64,000 nt of DNA from Symploca sp. SIO3C6 (GTDB taxonomy: Bacteria > Cyanobacteriota > Cyanobacteriia > Cyanobacteriales > Coleofasciculaceae): assembly GCA_010692425.1 (NCBI GenBank), contig JAAHHJ010000014.1:62001-126000 (forward strand), given 5' to 3'. The notes under the pieces are model-generated. The model ran no database searches and was not told the DNA's origin. It worked only from the letters and a program-made list of their open reading frames with translations. This document shows positions 46,764 to 55,589 of the stretch, piece by piece. A program made the position numbers and the translations under genes. Within the stretch, counting starts at the first letter, position 1. The number at the start of each line of letters is the position of its first letter.

Positions 46764-49475
46764 ATGAACCCTCCCCAACCAAAAGATTCTAGCGTTTTAG
46801 AAGATAAGTTAAGCGACAATAGCCAAAGCAATAATCCTGCTAAGACAATTCCAAAAACTGGCACTAAATCAGAAACAGCTTCAGCAGAGCTTTGGGAATC
46901 GATTAAAACTATCATTGGTTTACAGAATCAGGCACCACCCTTAGTTACTGTTTCTAGGGAGGGGAATCTACCATTATCTTTTCCTCAAGAAAGACTGTGG
47001 TTTCTTGAGCAATTAGAATCTGCTAACTCTTCGTACAACATACCCTTCACCTTTCGCCTTAAAGGTGTACTTAATATATCTGCCTTAGAACAAAGCCTCA
47101 ACGAAATTCTGCGACGCCACCAAGCCTTGCGGACTAACTTTTCCTCTGTTGAAGGCAAACCAGTCCAAGTAATCGCTTCTACTGTGAATTTGACTCTCTC
47201 AGTGGTAGATTTGCAAGATTTACCAACCCAGGAGCGAGAGAATAAGGCAATGCAATTGGCCACCGAGTCAGCACAACAGCCCTTTGAACTTACAAAAGAA
47301 CCACTATTTCGAGCTAGCTTACTCAAACTAACAGAGCAAGAGCATATACTACTGCTTAATATCCATCATATTGTCTTTGATGGTTGGTCGGAAGGGGTTT
47401 TGTTTAAGGAATTAGCAACCCTCTACGAAGCCTTCACTAATAATAAACCCTCCCCCTTACCCGAGCTCCCCATCCAATACCCAGATTTCGCCCCTTGGCA
47501 ACGGCAATGGTTGCAGGGGGAGTTTTTAGAGGCATTACTTTCTTACTGGAAACAGCAACTTGGTGGTAAAGTCAGCGAGTTACAACTGCCAACAGATCAT
47601 CCTCAACCAGTTTCTCCCACCCGTGTTAGTGCTTGCCAAAAATTTGTCCTCAGCAAAGAGTTAACTCAATCAATTAAAACTCTTAGTCGTCAGGAGGGAG
47701 CAACTCTCTTTGCCACACTGCTAGCAGCTTTCAAAATTCTCTTGCACCGCTACACAGAGCAGGATAACCTGTTTGTATGTTCTCCCATTGCTAACCGCAA
47801 TCGTAAAGAACTACGGGGATTAGTAGGTTACTTTGTCAATCTGCTGATTTTGCGTACTGATTTTTCCGGTAATCCTAGTTTTCAAAAACTATTGACTCAA
47901 GTGCGCCAAGGGGCATCTGGAGCCTATGCACATCAGGATTTGCCCTTGCAGCAGTTAGTAAATCACCTGAATTTGGGCAAAGTACCTCTTTCTCAGGTAA
48001 TGTTTGTACTTCAAAATACTCCCCAACAGGTACCGAATTTACCTGGGCTAGAGGTAGATATAGTAGATATCGATAACGGCATGGCAGATTTTGATTTGTC
48101 TCTGTCGATGGTGGAAGAAGCTGGTGAGCTGATAGGGACATTTAAATACAATACTGATTTGTTCGAGGAAAAGACAATCAGCCAAATGCGACAGCACTTT
48201 CAAACTGTGCTCGAGCAAGTGGTTGCCAATCCCGAGCAACCTCTGTCGCTACTGCTGCCCCTGAGTGAAAGTGAGCAACAGCAATTGCAAGCAATGAGGC
48301 TTAACTCAGCATCAAAGTCAGCCTCTGAGCAAGCATTGGAGCGGGAAAAGAATTTTGTTGCGCCCCGAGATGCAACTGAAACTCAACTAACTAAACTTTG
48401 GGAAGAAGTTTTAGACATTCGTCCTATTGGTATTAAGGATAACTTTTTTGAGTTGGGGGGATACTCCTTAGTAGCTGTACGTCTGATAGCTGAAATTGAG
48501 AAAGCTTTCAATAAAAATATTACTCTTCCCGTTATTTTTCAGGCACCAACAGTTGAAGAACTAGCCAAAATTCTGACTCAAGAAGAATCCTCAACCTCTG
48601 GCTTTTCGTTGGTACCAGTTCAGCCCAAAGGTTCAAAACCGCCTTTATTTGCTATCCACTATCTCGGCACAAATATGAGATGGTATCGCCCTTTATCAGT
48701 TCATTTAGGTTTAGATCAACCTATTTATGGATTAGTAGATAAACTGGCGATCGAAAACCTTTTAGATGAACAAAAGGCAATGCCTAGTCTCAAAGTTGAA
48801 GAGATAGCAGCTTACTATATTCAAGAAATGCGAACTGTTCAGCCTGAGGGGCCTTATTTTATGTCAGGCATATCCTTTGGAGGTGCCATTGCCTTCGAGA
48901 TGGCTCAACAGCTTCATGCTCAAGGACAAAAAGTAGGTTTACTGGCTTTATTTGATACCCTCGGACCAGATGGTTCTTCCAAAATTTCAACACCTCGTCA
49001 AGGAGTTTCTAGTCATTTAAAAAACCTGTTAACCCTTCCACCCCAAGCAAAAATAAAATATCTTCAAGAGCAGGTAAGAAATAAGAGTATCTGGCTCATC
49101 AATAGAGTTAAAGATAGGTTCAAAAAGCCCTATCAAAGATTTACGATCGCGTGGCGAAAACTCACCTGTAGTTTTTACTTGGCAATGGGACGTTCTTTAC
49201 CTCAAGAACTACTCGATTTTCGTGCTAGTGCAGCTAATAATCAAGCCAGAATAGATTATGTACCTAAAGTTTATCCTGGCCGCGTCACCATGTTTCGGGC
49301 TCTTGATAGTTACTTAGCACCAGGAAATCCTGACATGGGCTGGGGGAAATTGGCTGGTGGAGGCTTGGATCTCCATTATGTTCCTGGTGGTCACTCTTCG
49401 ATGTATGATGAACCCCATGTACAGGTATTGGCAGAGAAATTAAAGTCTTGCTTAGAGCAGGGAGTAGGGAGCTAG
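46764..49475 (+). CDS. NRPS: condensation - carrier - thioesterase
   Basis: This 903-residue NRPS protein has a ~60-residue N-terminal linker. A condensation domain (about 65-515) carries the C1-like LSFPQERLWFL and the catalytic HHIVFDG (HHxxxDG, near residue 203). A PCP follows (about 530-605, Ser in GGYSL), then a thioesterase (about 625-895) with the nucleophile in GISFGG and a C-terminal His in GGHSS. No adenylation domain is present, so the PCP must be loaded in trans, or the condensation domain uses a free amine or alcohol. It is the last of four same-strand genes. It likely condenses the aryl starter from the carrier protein and releases the product by hydrolysis or cyclisation. Confidence 0.92.
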   Translation: MNPPQPKDSSVLEDKLSDNSQSNNPAKTIPKTGTKSETASAELWESIKTIIGLQNQAPPLVTVSREGNLPLSFPQERLWFLEQLESANSSYNIPFTFRLKGVLNISALEQSLNEILRRHQALRTNFSSVEGKPVQVIASTVNLTLSVVDLQDLPTQERENKAMQLATESAQQPFELTKEPLFRASLLKLTEQEHILLLNIHHIVFDGWSEGVLFKELATLYEAFTNNKPSPLPELPIQYPDFAPWQRQWLQGEFLEALLSYWKQQLGGKVSELQLPTDHPQPVSPTRVSACQKFVLSKELTQSIKTLSRQEGATLFATLLAAFKILLHRYTEQDNLFVCSPIANRNRKELRGLVGYFVNLLILRTDFSGNPSFQKLLTQVRQGASGAYAHQDLPLQQLVNHLNLGKVPLSQVMFVLQNTPQQVPNLPGLEVDIVDIDNGMADFDLSLSMVEEAGELIGTFKYNTDLFEEKTISQMRQHFQTVLEQVVANPEQPLSLLLPLSESEQQQLQAMRLNSASKSASEQALEREKNFVAPRDATETQLTKLWEEVLDIRPIGIKDNFFELGGYSLVAVRLIAEIEKAFNKNITLPVIFQAPTVEELAKILTQEESSTSGFSLVPVQPKGSKPPLFAIHYLGTNMRWYRPLSVHLGLDQPIYGLVDKLAIENLLDEQKAMPSLKVEEIAAYYIQEMRTVQPEGPYFMSGISFGGAIAFEMAQQLHAQGQKVGLLALFDTLGPDGSSKISTPRQGVSSHLKNLLTLPPQAKIKYLQEQVRNKSIWLINRVKDRFKKPYQRFTIAWRKLTCSFYLAMGRSLPQELLDFRASAANNQARIDYVPKVYPGRVTMFRALDSYLAPGNPDMGWGKLAGGGLDLHYVPGGHSSMYDEPHVQVLAEKLKSCLEQGVGS

Positions 49476-49477
49476 AG

Positions 49478-49525
49478 GGGAGAGGGGGAGATGGGGAGAT
49501 GGGGAGACGCACCAGACGCGGAGAT
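49478..49525. repeat. GGGGAGAT array at the NRPS stop
   Basis: The array (GGGGAGAG/GGGGGAGAT units) begins directly behind the TAG stop of the NRPS gene. Same family as at 27626-27695 and 40180-40231. Confidence 0.8.
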
Positions 49526-49557
49526 GGGGAGAAATTATTATTCTGGGCTGACTTTTA

Positions 49558-49697
49558 CAGCAGTTTCAGACTCAATTTGATCTAGTCATAGCCCTCACCC
49601 CCAGCCCCTCTCCCAACTTATAGCCCTCACCCCCAGCCCCTCTCCCAACTTTGGGAGAGGGGGGAAGATTTTGACAGAAAAAGGGTTTGACGAATTC
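49558..49697. repeat. Dispersed ~110-bp repeat, copy 2
   Basis: Shares its two ends with the copy at 37568-37677. Here the middle segment (TAGCCCTCACCCCCAGCCCC) is present twice. Confidence 0.7.
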
Positions 49698-49732
49698 GTC
49701 AACAGTATCGACTGCTATACTACACAGTGTTA

Positions 49733-49765
49733 AAAAATGCTGTATCTGAGACCTACAGCATTTTT
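49733..49765. terminator. Strong bidirectional terminator
   Basis: AAAAATGCTGTA (49733-49744) and TACAGCATTTTT (49754-49765) form a perfect 12-bp stem around 9 bases. A-tract on one side, T-tract on the other, so it can stop both the NRPS transcript and the convergent CHAT transcript. Confidence 0.9.
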
Positions 49766-49888
49766 CATAACTATAAGGTATACACCGATTTTTTCCCTGC
49801 TCCCTACTCCCTAAAACCTCGGACTTTGTACCTCACCAGATAGAGAAACGCTATATCTGATTTAAATACGTAACAGCTGATTACTTAT

Positions 49889-49996
49889 TATAGCGCTACG
49901 CGCAAGACTCCAGGGCAGAAGGCTCCAAGGCAGAAGGGGTGAATTTGACAAAGTTCTAGCGATTTAGCTTGTCCTAACCTTAATACGTACTGCTAT
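49889..49996. repeat. Dispersed ~108-bp repeat, copy 2
   Basis: Almost identical to the copy at 38437-38545 (TATAGCGCTACGCGCAAG through TTAATACGTACTGCTATA). Confidence 0.8.
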
Positions 49997-49999
49997 ACT

Positions 50000-50107
50000 T
50001 AATTACCTATTACTTATTACTTATTACCTATTACTTATTACTTATTACCTATTACTTATTACCTATTACCTATTACTTATTACTTATTACTTATTACTTA
50101 TTACCTA
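50000..50107. repeat. ATTACTT/ATTACCT heptamer array at a CHAT stop
   Basis: About fifteen units, a mixture of ATTACTT and ATTACCT. The TAG stop of the minus-strand CHAT gene (50105-50107) is within the array edge. Longest array in the window. Confidence 0.9.
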
Positions 50108-53100
50108 ACGCGCATCTCCAATTAAAATAAAAGGCGACCAAAAGAAGGGATGACGTTCAACCTGAGATAGTTTGGCTTGACGTAGGGCTTCTCCCTTACT
50201 CATGCCCTGCTTGAGATTTTCATAGAACTGTACCATAATATCTTTAGTGGTGTCATCTTCGGCATTCCAGAGACTAGCCATCACTGATTTTGCCCCAGCG
50301 CGTTCAAAGAGGTAGGCTATCCCCGCGATTTCTTCACCATTGGAGTCTTCTCGCAGGGCGGTTTGACAGGCACTGAGGGTAATAAGTTCGGTGTTTTGTA
50401 ATCCTAAGAGTGCAGCATTGGCAATATCGAAGTTTTGATCAGCAAAGAGGAGGGTATTGGCTGGCATATCTAGTTGGCGCACTCCTTCACATTCGTCTTC
50501 TTCTCCCAGACAGCAACCGTCTTTTTCAAAACAGCCGTGGGTGGCAAGGTGCAGGAAGCGGAAGCGGAGGGCTTCCCGTTTGAATCTTTCTAGGGTGGCT
50601 TCATCACCGATGTAAGCTTCACTACCGGGAATGATTTTAGGGAGGCTTTGGACTTCTGCTTCTGCACCAGATAGATAGTAAGGTTGATTGCGATCGGGAA
50701 TTGGATTTCCTAGGCCTAATACAGGTTTTGGTTGTGGTACGCTATCCTCTGCCCCTAGATTTTGTAGGGAATTGATACTTAAACGGGTAAAGTAATTAAT
50801 GGGATATTGTTTTTCGATCAGAAATTGTTTAGTTTTTCGGTCGTAGAGAGTTTCAAAGGGGATGTAGCGCAGTTTGTCGGTGGCGATGATTGCTATTTGT
50901 TTTGGCGATAGTGTCTGAATTTGGTCTTCAATAGGGCGAATTAGTAAGTTATAGAGTTCACCGCCAGTTGTACGGTAGCCAGTTGCTTTACGGTCTTGCA
51001 GTTTTTGGCGATATTCGATAATTAGGTTATTAAATTGGGCAGGTTCTATAGGAACTTTTTTGACTGTGGTTGGTTTATCCTTGGCGAGGATAAAAATAGC
51101 GATATTATTTGGGACGTTGGTTATATTAGTCAGTAGTACTGGTTGAATTACCACCATGCCAGCAGGAATACTAGCTTTGAGTTTGGCAGTATCTTCGGGT
51201 GTGGTTTCAAATAATTCTGCCACTTCGGGATATTTTTTGGTGATGTCTTCAGCTTGCTGATTGACTTTAGTCTCTAATTCTCGAATTTGTCTAGATTTTT
51301 CCTCTGAAAAGTTGTCTTCTAATTGCTGGCGCAGGGATTCAAGTTCTTGATTTTTTTGATTCCACTGGTTAATTGCTTGCTGTGCTTGAGGATTAGTAAC
51401 CTTAGTATCAGCATTGATTAGGCGAGTGTAGTCAGCAAGTTCAAAAGTTGTAGCAAGGTTAACCCATTCAAAGGCTCTTTCTATTTTGTTTTGGTCGATG
51501 AGCAGGTTAATGAGAGCAGTTGCTGTACCTTGGTTATTTTTTAAAAACTTCTCTCGATGTTCCCGCTTCAAACTCTGGCGCATTTCTAGGGTAATTTTGA
51601 CTGATTCCTCGAAATTATCAATTGCTTTATCAGGTTGATTTGTATCTTGGTAGACGGCACCAATATTACTGAGGGTAAGAGCTTCTTGGGAGCGATCGCC
51701 TATTTCCCGGCTAATCAGCAAAGCTTGGTTGTAGAATTGGAGTGCTCGCTGAGGTTGTCCGAGATTATTGTAGACGACACCAATATTACTGAGGGTAACA
51801 GCTTCCCCAAAGCGAACGCCCACTTCCTGGATAATCGGCAAAGCTTGGTTGTAAAATTGGAGCGCACGCTGAGGTTGTTTGAGACTAAGGTAAACGGTAC
51901 CAATATTATTGAGGGTGGTGACTTTCCCTAAAGAGTCGCCAATTTCCTGGAAAATCAGCAAAGCTTGGTTGTAGAATTGGAGGCTCTGCTGAGGTTGTCC
52001 GAGTTTACGGTAGACGGCTCCAATGTTGCTGAGAGTGATGGCTTCCTTAGAGCGATTGTTCACTTCCCGGAAAATCGGCAAAGCTTGGTTGTAAAATTGG
52101 AGAGCCTGCTGAAGTTTTCCAAGATTAAGGTAGGCACTACCAAGATTAATAATAGTGGTAGCTTCCCCTGAGCGATTGCTAACTTCCCGGTGAATTGACA
52201 AAGCTTGGTTGTAGAATTGGATTGCCTGCTGAGGTTGTCCGAGTCTATCATAGACAACGCCAATATTAGTGATAGTCCAAGCTTCCCCTGAGCGATCGGC
52301 TATTTCCCGGAAAATCAGCCAAGCTTGATTGTAGAATTGGAGAGCCTGCTGAAATTGTCCAAGTTTACGGTAGACGATACCAATAGAATTGAGGGTTTCG
52401 GCTTCCTCTGAGCGATCATCTAATTCTCGGTGAATGAGCAAGGCTTGGTTGTAGAATTGGAGAGCCTGCTGAGGTTGTCCAAGATTATTGTAGACGATAC
52501 CAATAGAATTGAGGGTTTTGGCTTCCTCTGAGCGATCATCTAATTCTCGGTGAATGAGCAAGGCTTGGTTGTAGAATTGGAGAGCCTGCTGAAATTGTCC
52601 AAGTTTACGGTAGACGATACCAATAGAATTGAGGGTTTCGGCTTCCTCTGAGCGATCATCTAATTCTCGGTGAATGAGCAAGGCTTGGTTGTAGAATTGG
52701 AGAGCCTGCTGAGGTTGTCCAAGATTATTGTAGGCGACACCAATAGAATTGAGGGTTTTGGCTTCCTCTGAGCGATCGCCTACTTCCCGGAGAATCGGCA
52801 ATGCCTGATTGTAAAATTCGAGAGCTCGCTGATGTTGTCCCAGCTCACGGTAGACACCACCAATATTATGGAGGGTAAAAGCTTCTTGGGAGCGATTGCC
52901 TACTTCTCGGAGAATCGGCAAAGCTTGGTTGTAGAATTCGAGAACTCGCTGAGGTTGTTCCAGTTTATGGTAGACACTACCAATATTATAGAGGGTAGCA
53001 GCTTCTTGGGAGCGATTGCCTACTTCTCGGAGAATCGGCAAAGCTTGGTTGTAGAATTCGAGAACTCGCTGAGGTTGTTCCAGTTTATGGTAGACACTAC

Positions 53101-53503
53101 CAATACTATTGAGGGTAATACCTTCTCCTATAGCGCTGCCTACTTCTCGGCTAATGGACAAAGCTTGGTTGTAGAATTCGAGAGCTCGCCTAGTTTGTCC
53201 CAGTTTATTGTAGTTCAAACCGATTTCATGTAGTATAGGGGCTTCCAGTTCTCTCGATTTCATTTGTCGTGCTAGAGCTAAAGCTTGCTCTAATGTTTCT
53301 ATTGCCTTTTGATACTGGTATTGCCCATTCTGCTGCCGTGCTTGCTCTATCAGTTGCGGTACTTGCTCTAGCAGTCGCTGTGCTTCTTCTTGGACATTTT
53401 CGGTTTGCGCCCAACTGCGTTGGGCAATCAGCTGCAAAGTCACAGGGGCTAAGCTGATACCCAAACCAAATAGCAAGGGTAGAATTGGCTGGGTTAGTTT
53501 CAT
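50105..53503 (-). CDS. Exported TPR-CHAT caspase-like protein
   Basis: This 1132-residue protein has a signal peptide with a likely cleavage at SWA-Q. About fifteen 40-residue TPRs follow (ALQFYNQALLIHRELDDRSEEAETLNSIGIVYRKLGQPQQ type), then a linker with a coiled region (about 700-740). A C-terminal CHAT domain (about 800-1132) carries the dyad His989 (HLATHG) and Cys1046 (LSACQT). It would act as a periplasmic caspase-like peptidase with a long protein-binding solenoid. The TPRs are nearly identical at the DNA level in places, with a 240-bp tandem duplication. It is convergent with the NRPS gene; the truncated gene at 53771 lies upstream on the same strand. Confidence 0.92.
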   Translation of the reverse strand: MKLTQPILPLLFGLGISLAPVTLQLIAQRSWAQTENVQEEAQRLLEQVPQLIEQARQQNGQYQYQKAIETLEQALALARQMKSRELEAPILHEIGLNYNKLGQTRRALEFYNQALSISREVGSAIGEGITLNSIGSVYHKLEQPQRVLEFYNQALPILREVGNRSQEAATLYNIGSVYHKLEQPQRVLEFYNQALPILREVGNRSQEAFTLHNIGGVYRELGQHQRALEFYNQALPILREVGDRSEEAKTLNSIGVAYNNLGQPQQALQFYNQALLIHRELDDRSEEAETLNSIGIVYRKLGQFQQALQFYNQALLIHRELDDRSEEAKTLNSIGIVYNNLGQPQQALQFYNQALLIHRELDDRSEEAETLNSIGIVYRKLGQFQQALQFYNQAWLIFREIADRSGEAWTITNIGVVYDRLGQPQQAIQFYNQALSIHREVSNRSGEATTIINLGSAYLNLGKLQQALQFYNQALPIFREVNNRSKEAITLSNIGAVYRKLGQPQQSLQFYNQALLIFQEIGDSLGKVTTLNNIGTVYLSLKQPQRALQFYNQALPIIQEVGVRFGEAVTLSNIGVVYNNLGQPQRALQFYNQALLISREIGDRSQEALTLSNIGAVYQDTNQPDKAIDNFEESVKITLEMRQSLKREHREKFLKNNQGTATALINLLIDQNKIERAFEWVNLATTFELADYTRLINADTKVTNPQAQQAINQWNQKNQELESLRQQLEDNFSEEKSRQIRELETKVNQQAEDITKKYPEVAELFETTPEDTAKLKASIPAGMVVIQPVLLTNITNVPNNIAIFILAKDKPTTVKKVPIEPAQFNNLIIEYRQKLQDRKATGYRTTGGELYNLLIRPIEDQIQTLSPKQIAIIATDKLRYIPFETLYDRKTKQFLIEKQYPINYFTRLSINSLQNLGAEDSVPQPKPVLGLGNPIPDRNQPYYLSGAEAEVQSLPKIIPGSEAYIGDEATLERFKREALRFRFLHLATHGCFEKDGCCLGEEDECEGVRQLDMPANTLLFADQNFDIANAALLGLQNTELITLSACQTALREDSNGEEIAGIAYLFERAGAKSVMASLWNAEDDTTKDIMVQFYENLKQGMSKGEALRQAKLSQVERHPFFWSPFILIGDAR

Positions 53504-53603
53504 TAAATCAGATAAATCTTAACTTTTGCAGTAATACACCCTACATCCTGGCATATAGTCCTTGAAATCTTCTAGCGTTTTATCAAAATTCTCAGAAATT
53601 GAT

Positions 53604-53659
53604 GATACTGTTGGCGAATTAGGAAAACCTAACCCCCCAGTTAATTGACCCACAGTATC
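53604..53659. mobile_element. MITE-like element, family GATACTGTTGG, copy B
   Basis: Short version: GATACTGTTGGCGAATTAGG, then CCTAACCCCCCAG and TTAATTGACCCACAGTATC. It matches copy A with a ~79-base internal deletion. The outer arms are imperfectly complementary (AAAT...ATTT), with TG on both sides. Confidence 0.65.
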
Positions 53660-53770
53660 ATTGATTTGAGGACGGTTAAAGTAGCTTACCGACAATGGTG
53701 CAAAATCTGAGTTAAGTCCCCCAATTTTAGAGGATTTAGGGAGCAAATGCATAAGCCCTATCAGTAATAC

Positions 53771-54178
53771 CTAATCAACTGGCACTGCTTTAATTGTCAT
53801 CATTCCTGGCGACTCAAATAGAATTTCCTGCACTACATAGGTACTGTCTCTAGAAACCGAGAGAATATCTGCCCAATCTTCACCACTCAAAACAGTTCCT
53901 AAACTCAGTATTGCCTGTTCAGGAGGTTGTTGCAAATTAAAAGCCGATAGGGGAACTTCCCGCCAAATTTGCTGCCCACTGCTAGTTTGCTCTGGGCCTC
54001 GTATTTTCCTGATGCGTCCACCATTGGGATTAGTAATCCAGACCTCGCCGTTAAATGCGATATCATTAATTTGACTAATAGGTAAAGATTGCGAAAAGTT
54101 ATCGCTTGAAATAGTTAGCTCCTGTTGATTGAGATTGGTCAATTTACCAGTCATTGAACTCCCCTGTTTTGGTCGCAC
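53771..54178 (-). pseudogene. Protein with lost N-terminus, unknown function
   Basis: This is a 135-residue reading from a GTG. The frame stays open upstream without any ATG to a TAG at about 54237 and reads AQLSVSLPQLATV, so the real N-terminus, perhaps a signal peptide, seems to be missing. The sequence has no domain I know. It is rich in beta-type stretches, with an IWREVPLSAF block near the middle and a C-terminus ILFESPGMMTIKAVPVD. It lies upstream of the CHAT gene on the same strand, with a MITE between. Probably a gene fragment rather than a functional gene. Confidence 0.5.
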
Positions 54179-54349
54179 AGTCGCTAACTGTGGCAGCGAT
54201 ACCGATAACTGCGCCTCTTGGGATCTAGCACCTTTTACCTATAGAATCATTTTATATAGCAGCCTTCGGCGCACTATTTGGGCATCCCTGGGCAATCGGC
54301 AAAACTGCGATCGCTACTATCCTAATTGCGATCGCAATTCATCTTTCTT

Positions 54350-54640
54350 CGCGGCGGTCGCCCCTCGCTTTTAGCGACGGGAGGAAAGCCGCGCCTCCGA
54401 CTAATGGTTTAATGCAGGTTTTTAAATGGTGATAACCCAGGAACCTGCAAACCTGTAATTTGTCCCCTCGACCACGCTTAACAAGATGTCCCTTCTACAG
54501 GCGCAACTAGTAAGGTTGCTTGTAAATAATCCGAGCTGGGGAAGTACTCAGAAGTACGTACCAGTTAAGCGCTCAATGGTCTAGTCAAATCTCTATAAGA
54601 CTTACCTCTTACAAGCCCTCGCTTTTAGCGAGGGTTATTG
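54350..54640 (-). mobile_element. IS200/IS605-like remnant with paired hairpins
   Basis: Both edges carry nearly the same hairpin (CCCTCGCTTTTAGCGACGGG near 54362-54381, and CCCTCGCT/AGCGAGGG at 54616-54634). The interior has no open reading frame. It resembles the transposase-free ends of IS605-type elements. The exact boundaries are uncertain. Confidence 0.5.
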
Positions 54641-54703
54641 ACGTCACCCTCTGGATCATTCAACACTTTATCATTTAATACTCTACAAAATATTTTCGGC
54701 GCA

Positions 54704-55437
54704 ATGCAATCGCGTTTACTCAAATAGGAGTTACGCACTATACAAATCAGCCATAGTGTGCATCAGGTGATTCTGTCATTTCACACGCTTCGACTAACCC
54801 TAATGTGCTTGCTGCTTTTGCTGTCTCAGGCATTATCAGTGGCTGAAATAACCAAATCTCGTATAGTACTAATGTACGATGCGTAAGTCCTATCAAATAC
54901 GCCAATAAGCGCCCCCTTTCTTGGATAGCCCAACAGCTCAAATCCTTTGCTGATTTTAGCTCCACTCAATTTAATTCCATCGCCTTTCTGGGTTCCCTAA
55001 TCACTGAAATTGTCATTGTTTCGTGGATATTAACAGCCCTATTTTGGTTAGCGCAGTGGCAAGCAGACAGCGACGCTTGGGCAGATGCCGTCAATGAAAC
55101 CTCCTCCTTACCAGTTGTAACCTTCGTCACCCCCAAAGATAACGCCGCCTTAAGACGTCAACTAGATAATCCATTAGTCAACCCTTCCGACTTTAGTATT
55201 ATTGGCGATAAAAACCTATACGAAAACCTCCTTGGTAGAGAATTAAGTGATACCAGTAAATCAGAGCAATCAATAGTGTGGCGTTTACTAATTGACAGAG
55301 ACGGCTATTTTTACATTTTCCCAGCATTACCGGAAAAAAGAGCAAAAAGCGAGCCTAATTTACGTCCTCCAGTATTAGTAATTTATGAAAGCGGTGACGG
55401 TAATCAATTATTGATTCTCAGTCCTAAAATATCTTAA
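54704..55437 (+). pseudogene. Membrane protein split by a MITE
   Basis: The frame starts at the ATG at 54704 or upstream, is interrupted by a 168-bp element, and resumes to a TAA at 55435-55437. Removing the element and one 5-base target copy restores 187 codons. It reads MQSRLLKYANKRPLSWIAQQ, then a hydrophobic helix (FLGSLITEIVIVSWILTALF), an Asp-rich loop and a soluble domain (VTFVTPKDNAALRRQLDNP, VWRLLIDRDGYFYIF). I do not recognise the family. The IS605-like remnant upstream may have removed more N-terminal sequence. Confidence 0.65.
54725..54892. mobile_element. 168-bp MITE with inverted repeats and 5-bp target duplication
   Basis: The terminal inverted repeats are TAGGAGTTACGCA and TGCGTAAGTCCTA (12 of 13 matched). 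TCAAA is duplicated on both sides (54720-54724 and 54893-54897). There is no transposase inside. GGACTTACGCA ends are common among cyanobacterial MITEs. Confidence 0.85.
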
Positions 55438-55439
55438 GA

Positions 55440-55589
55440 GGGTTCATGGTTCATAGCTCATGGTTCATGGTTCATAGCTCATGGTTCATGGTTCATAGTT
55501 CATTGGGTTGGTATTAGGAAATTGTGGAATACATTCCCAATGAACAATCAACAATGAACTATGAACAGTCCTTAATGAACTATGAACAG
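55440..55589. repeat. GGTTCATA/AATGAAC heptamer tracts at two gene ends
   Basis: GGTTCAT/AGCTCAT units begin right after the stop of the split membrane gene. ATGAACT/CAATGAA units end at the stop of the minus-strand Uma2 gene (55590). Confidence 0.75.

Larger units (their letters stand above)
49476..50104. other. Intergenic repeats after the NRPS gene
   Basis: No gene is visible. In order: a GGGGAGAT array (49478-49525), a dispersed repeat (49558-49697), a terminator (49733-49765), another dispersed repeat (49889-49996) and a heptamer array (50000-50107). Confidence 0.7.

Noticed and set aside
53519-53752. 77-codon minus-strand frame upstream of the CHAT gene
   Set aside because: Its centre is the MITE copy B; at best a gene fragment.
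54747-54965. 72-codon minus-strand frame
   Set aside because: It lies mostly within the 168-bp MITE and crosses its end.
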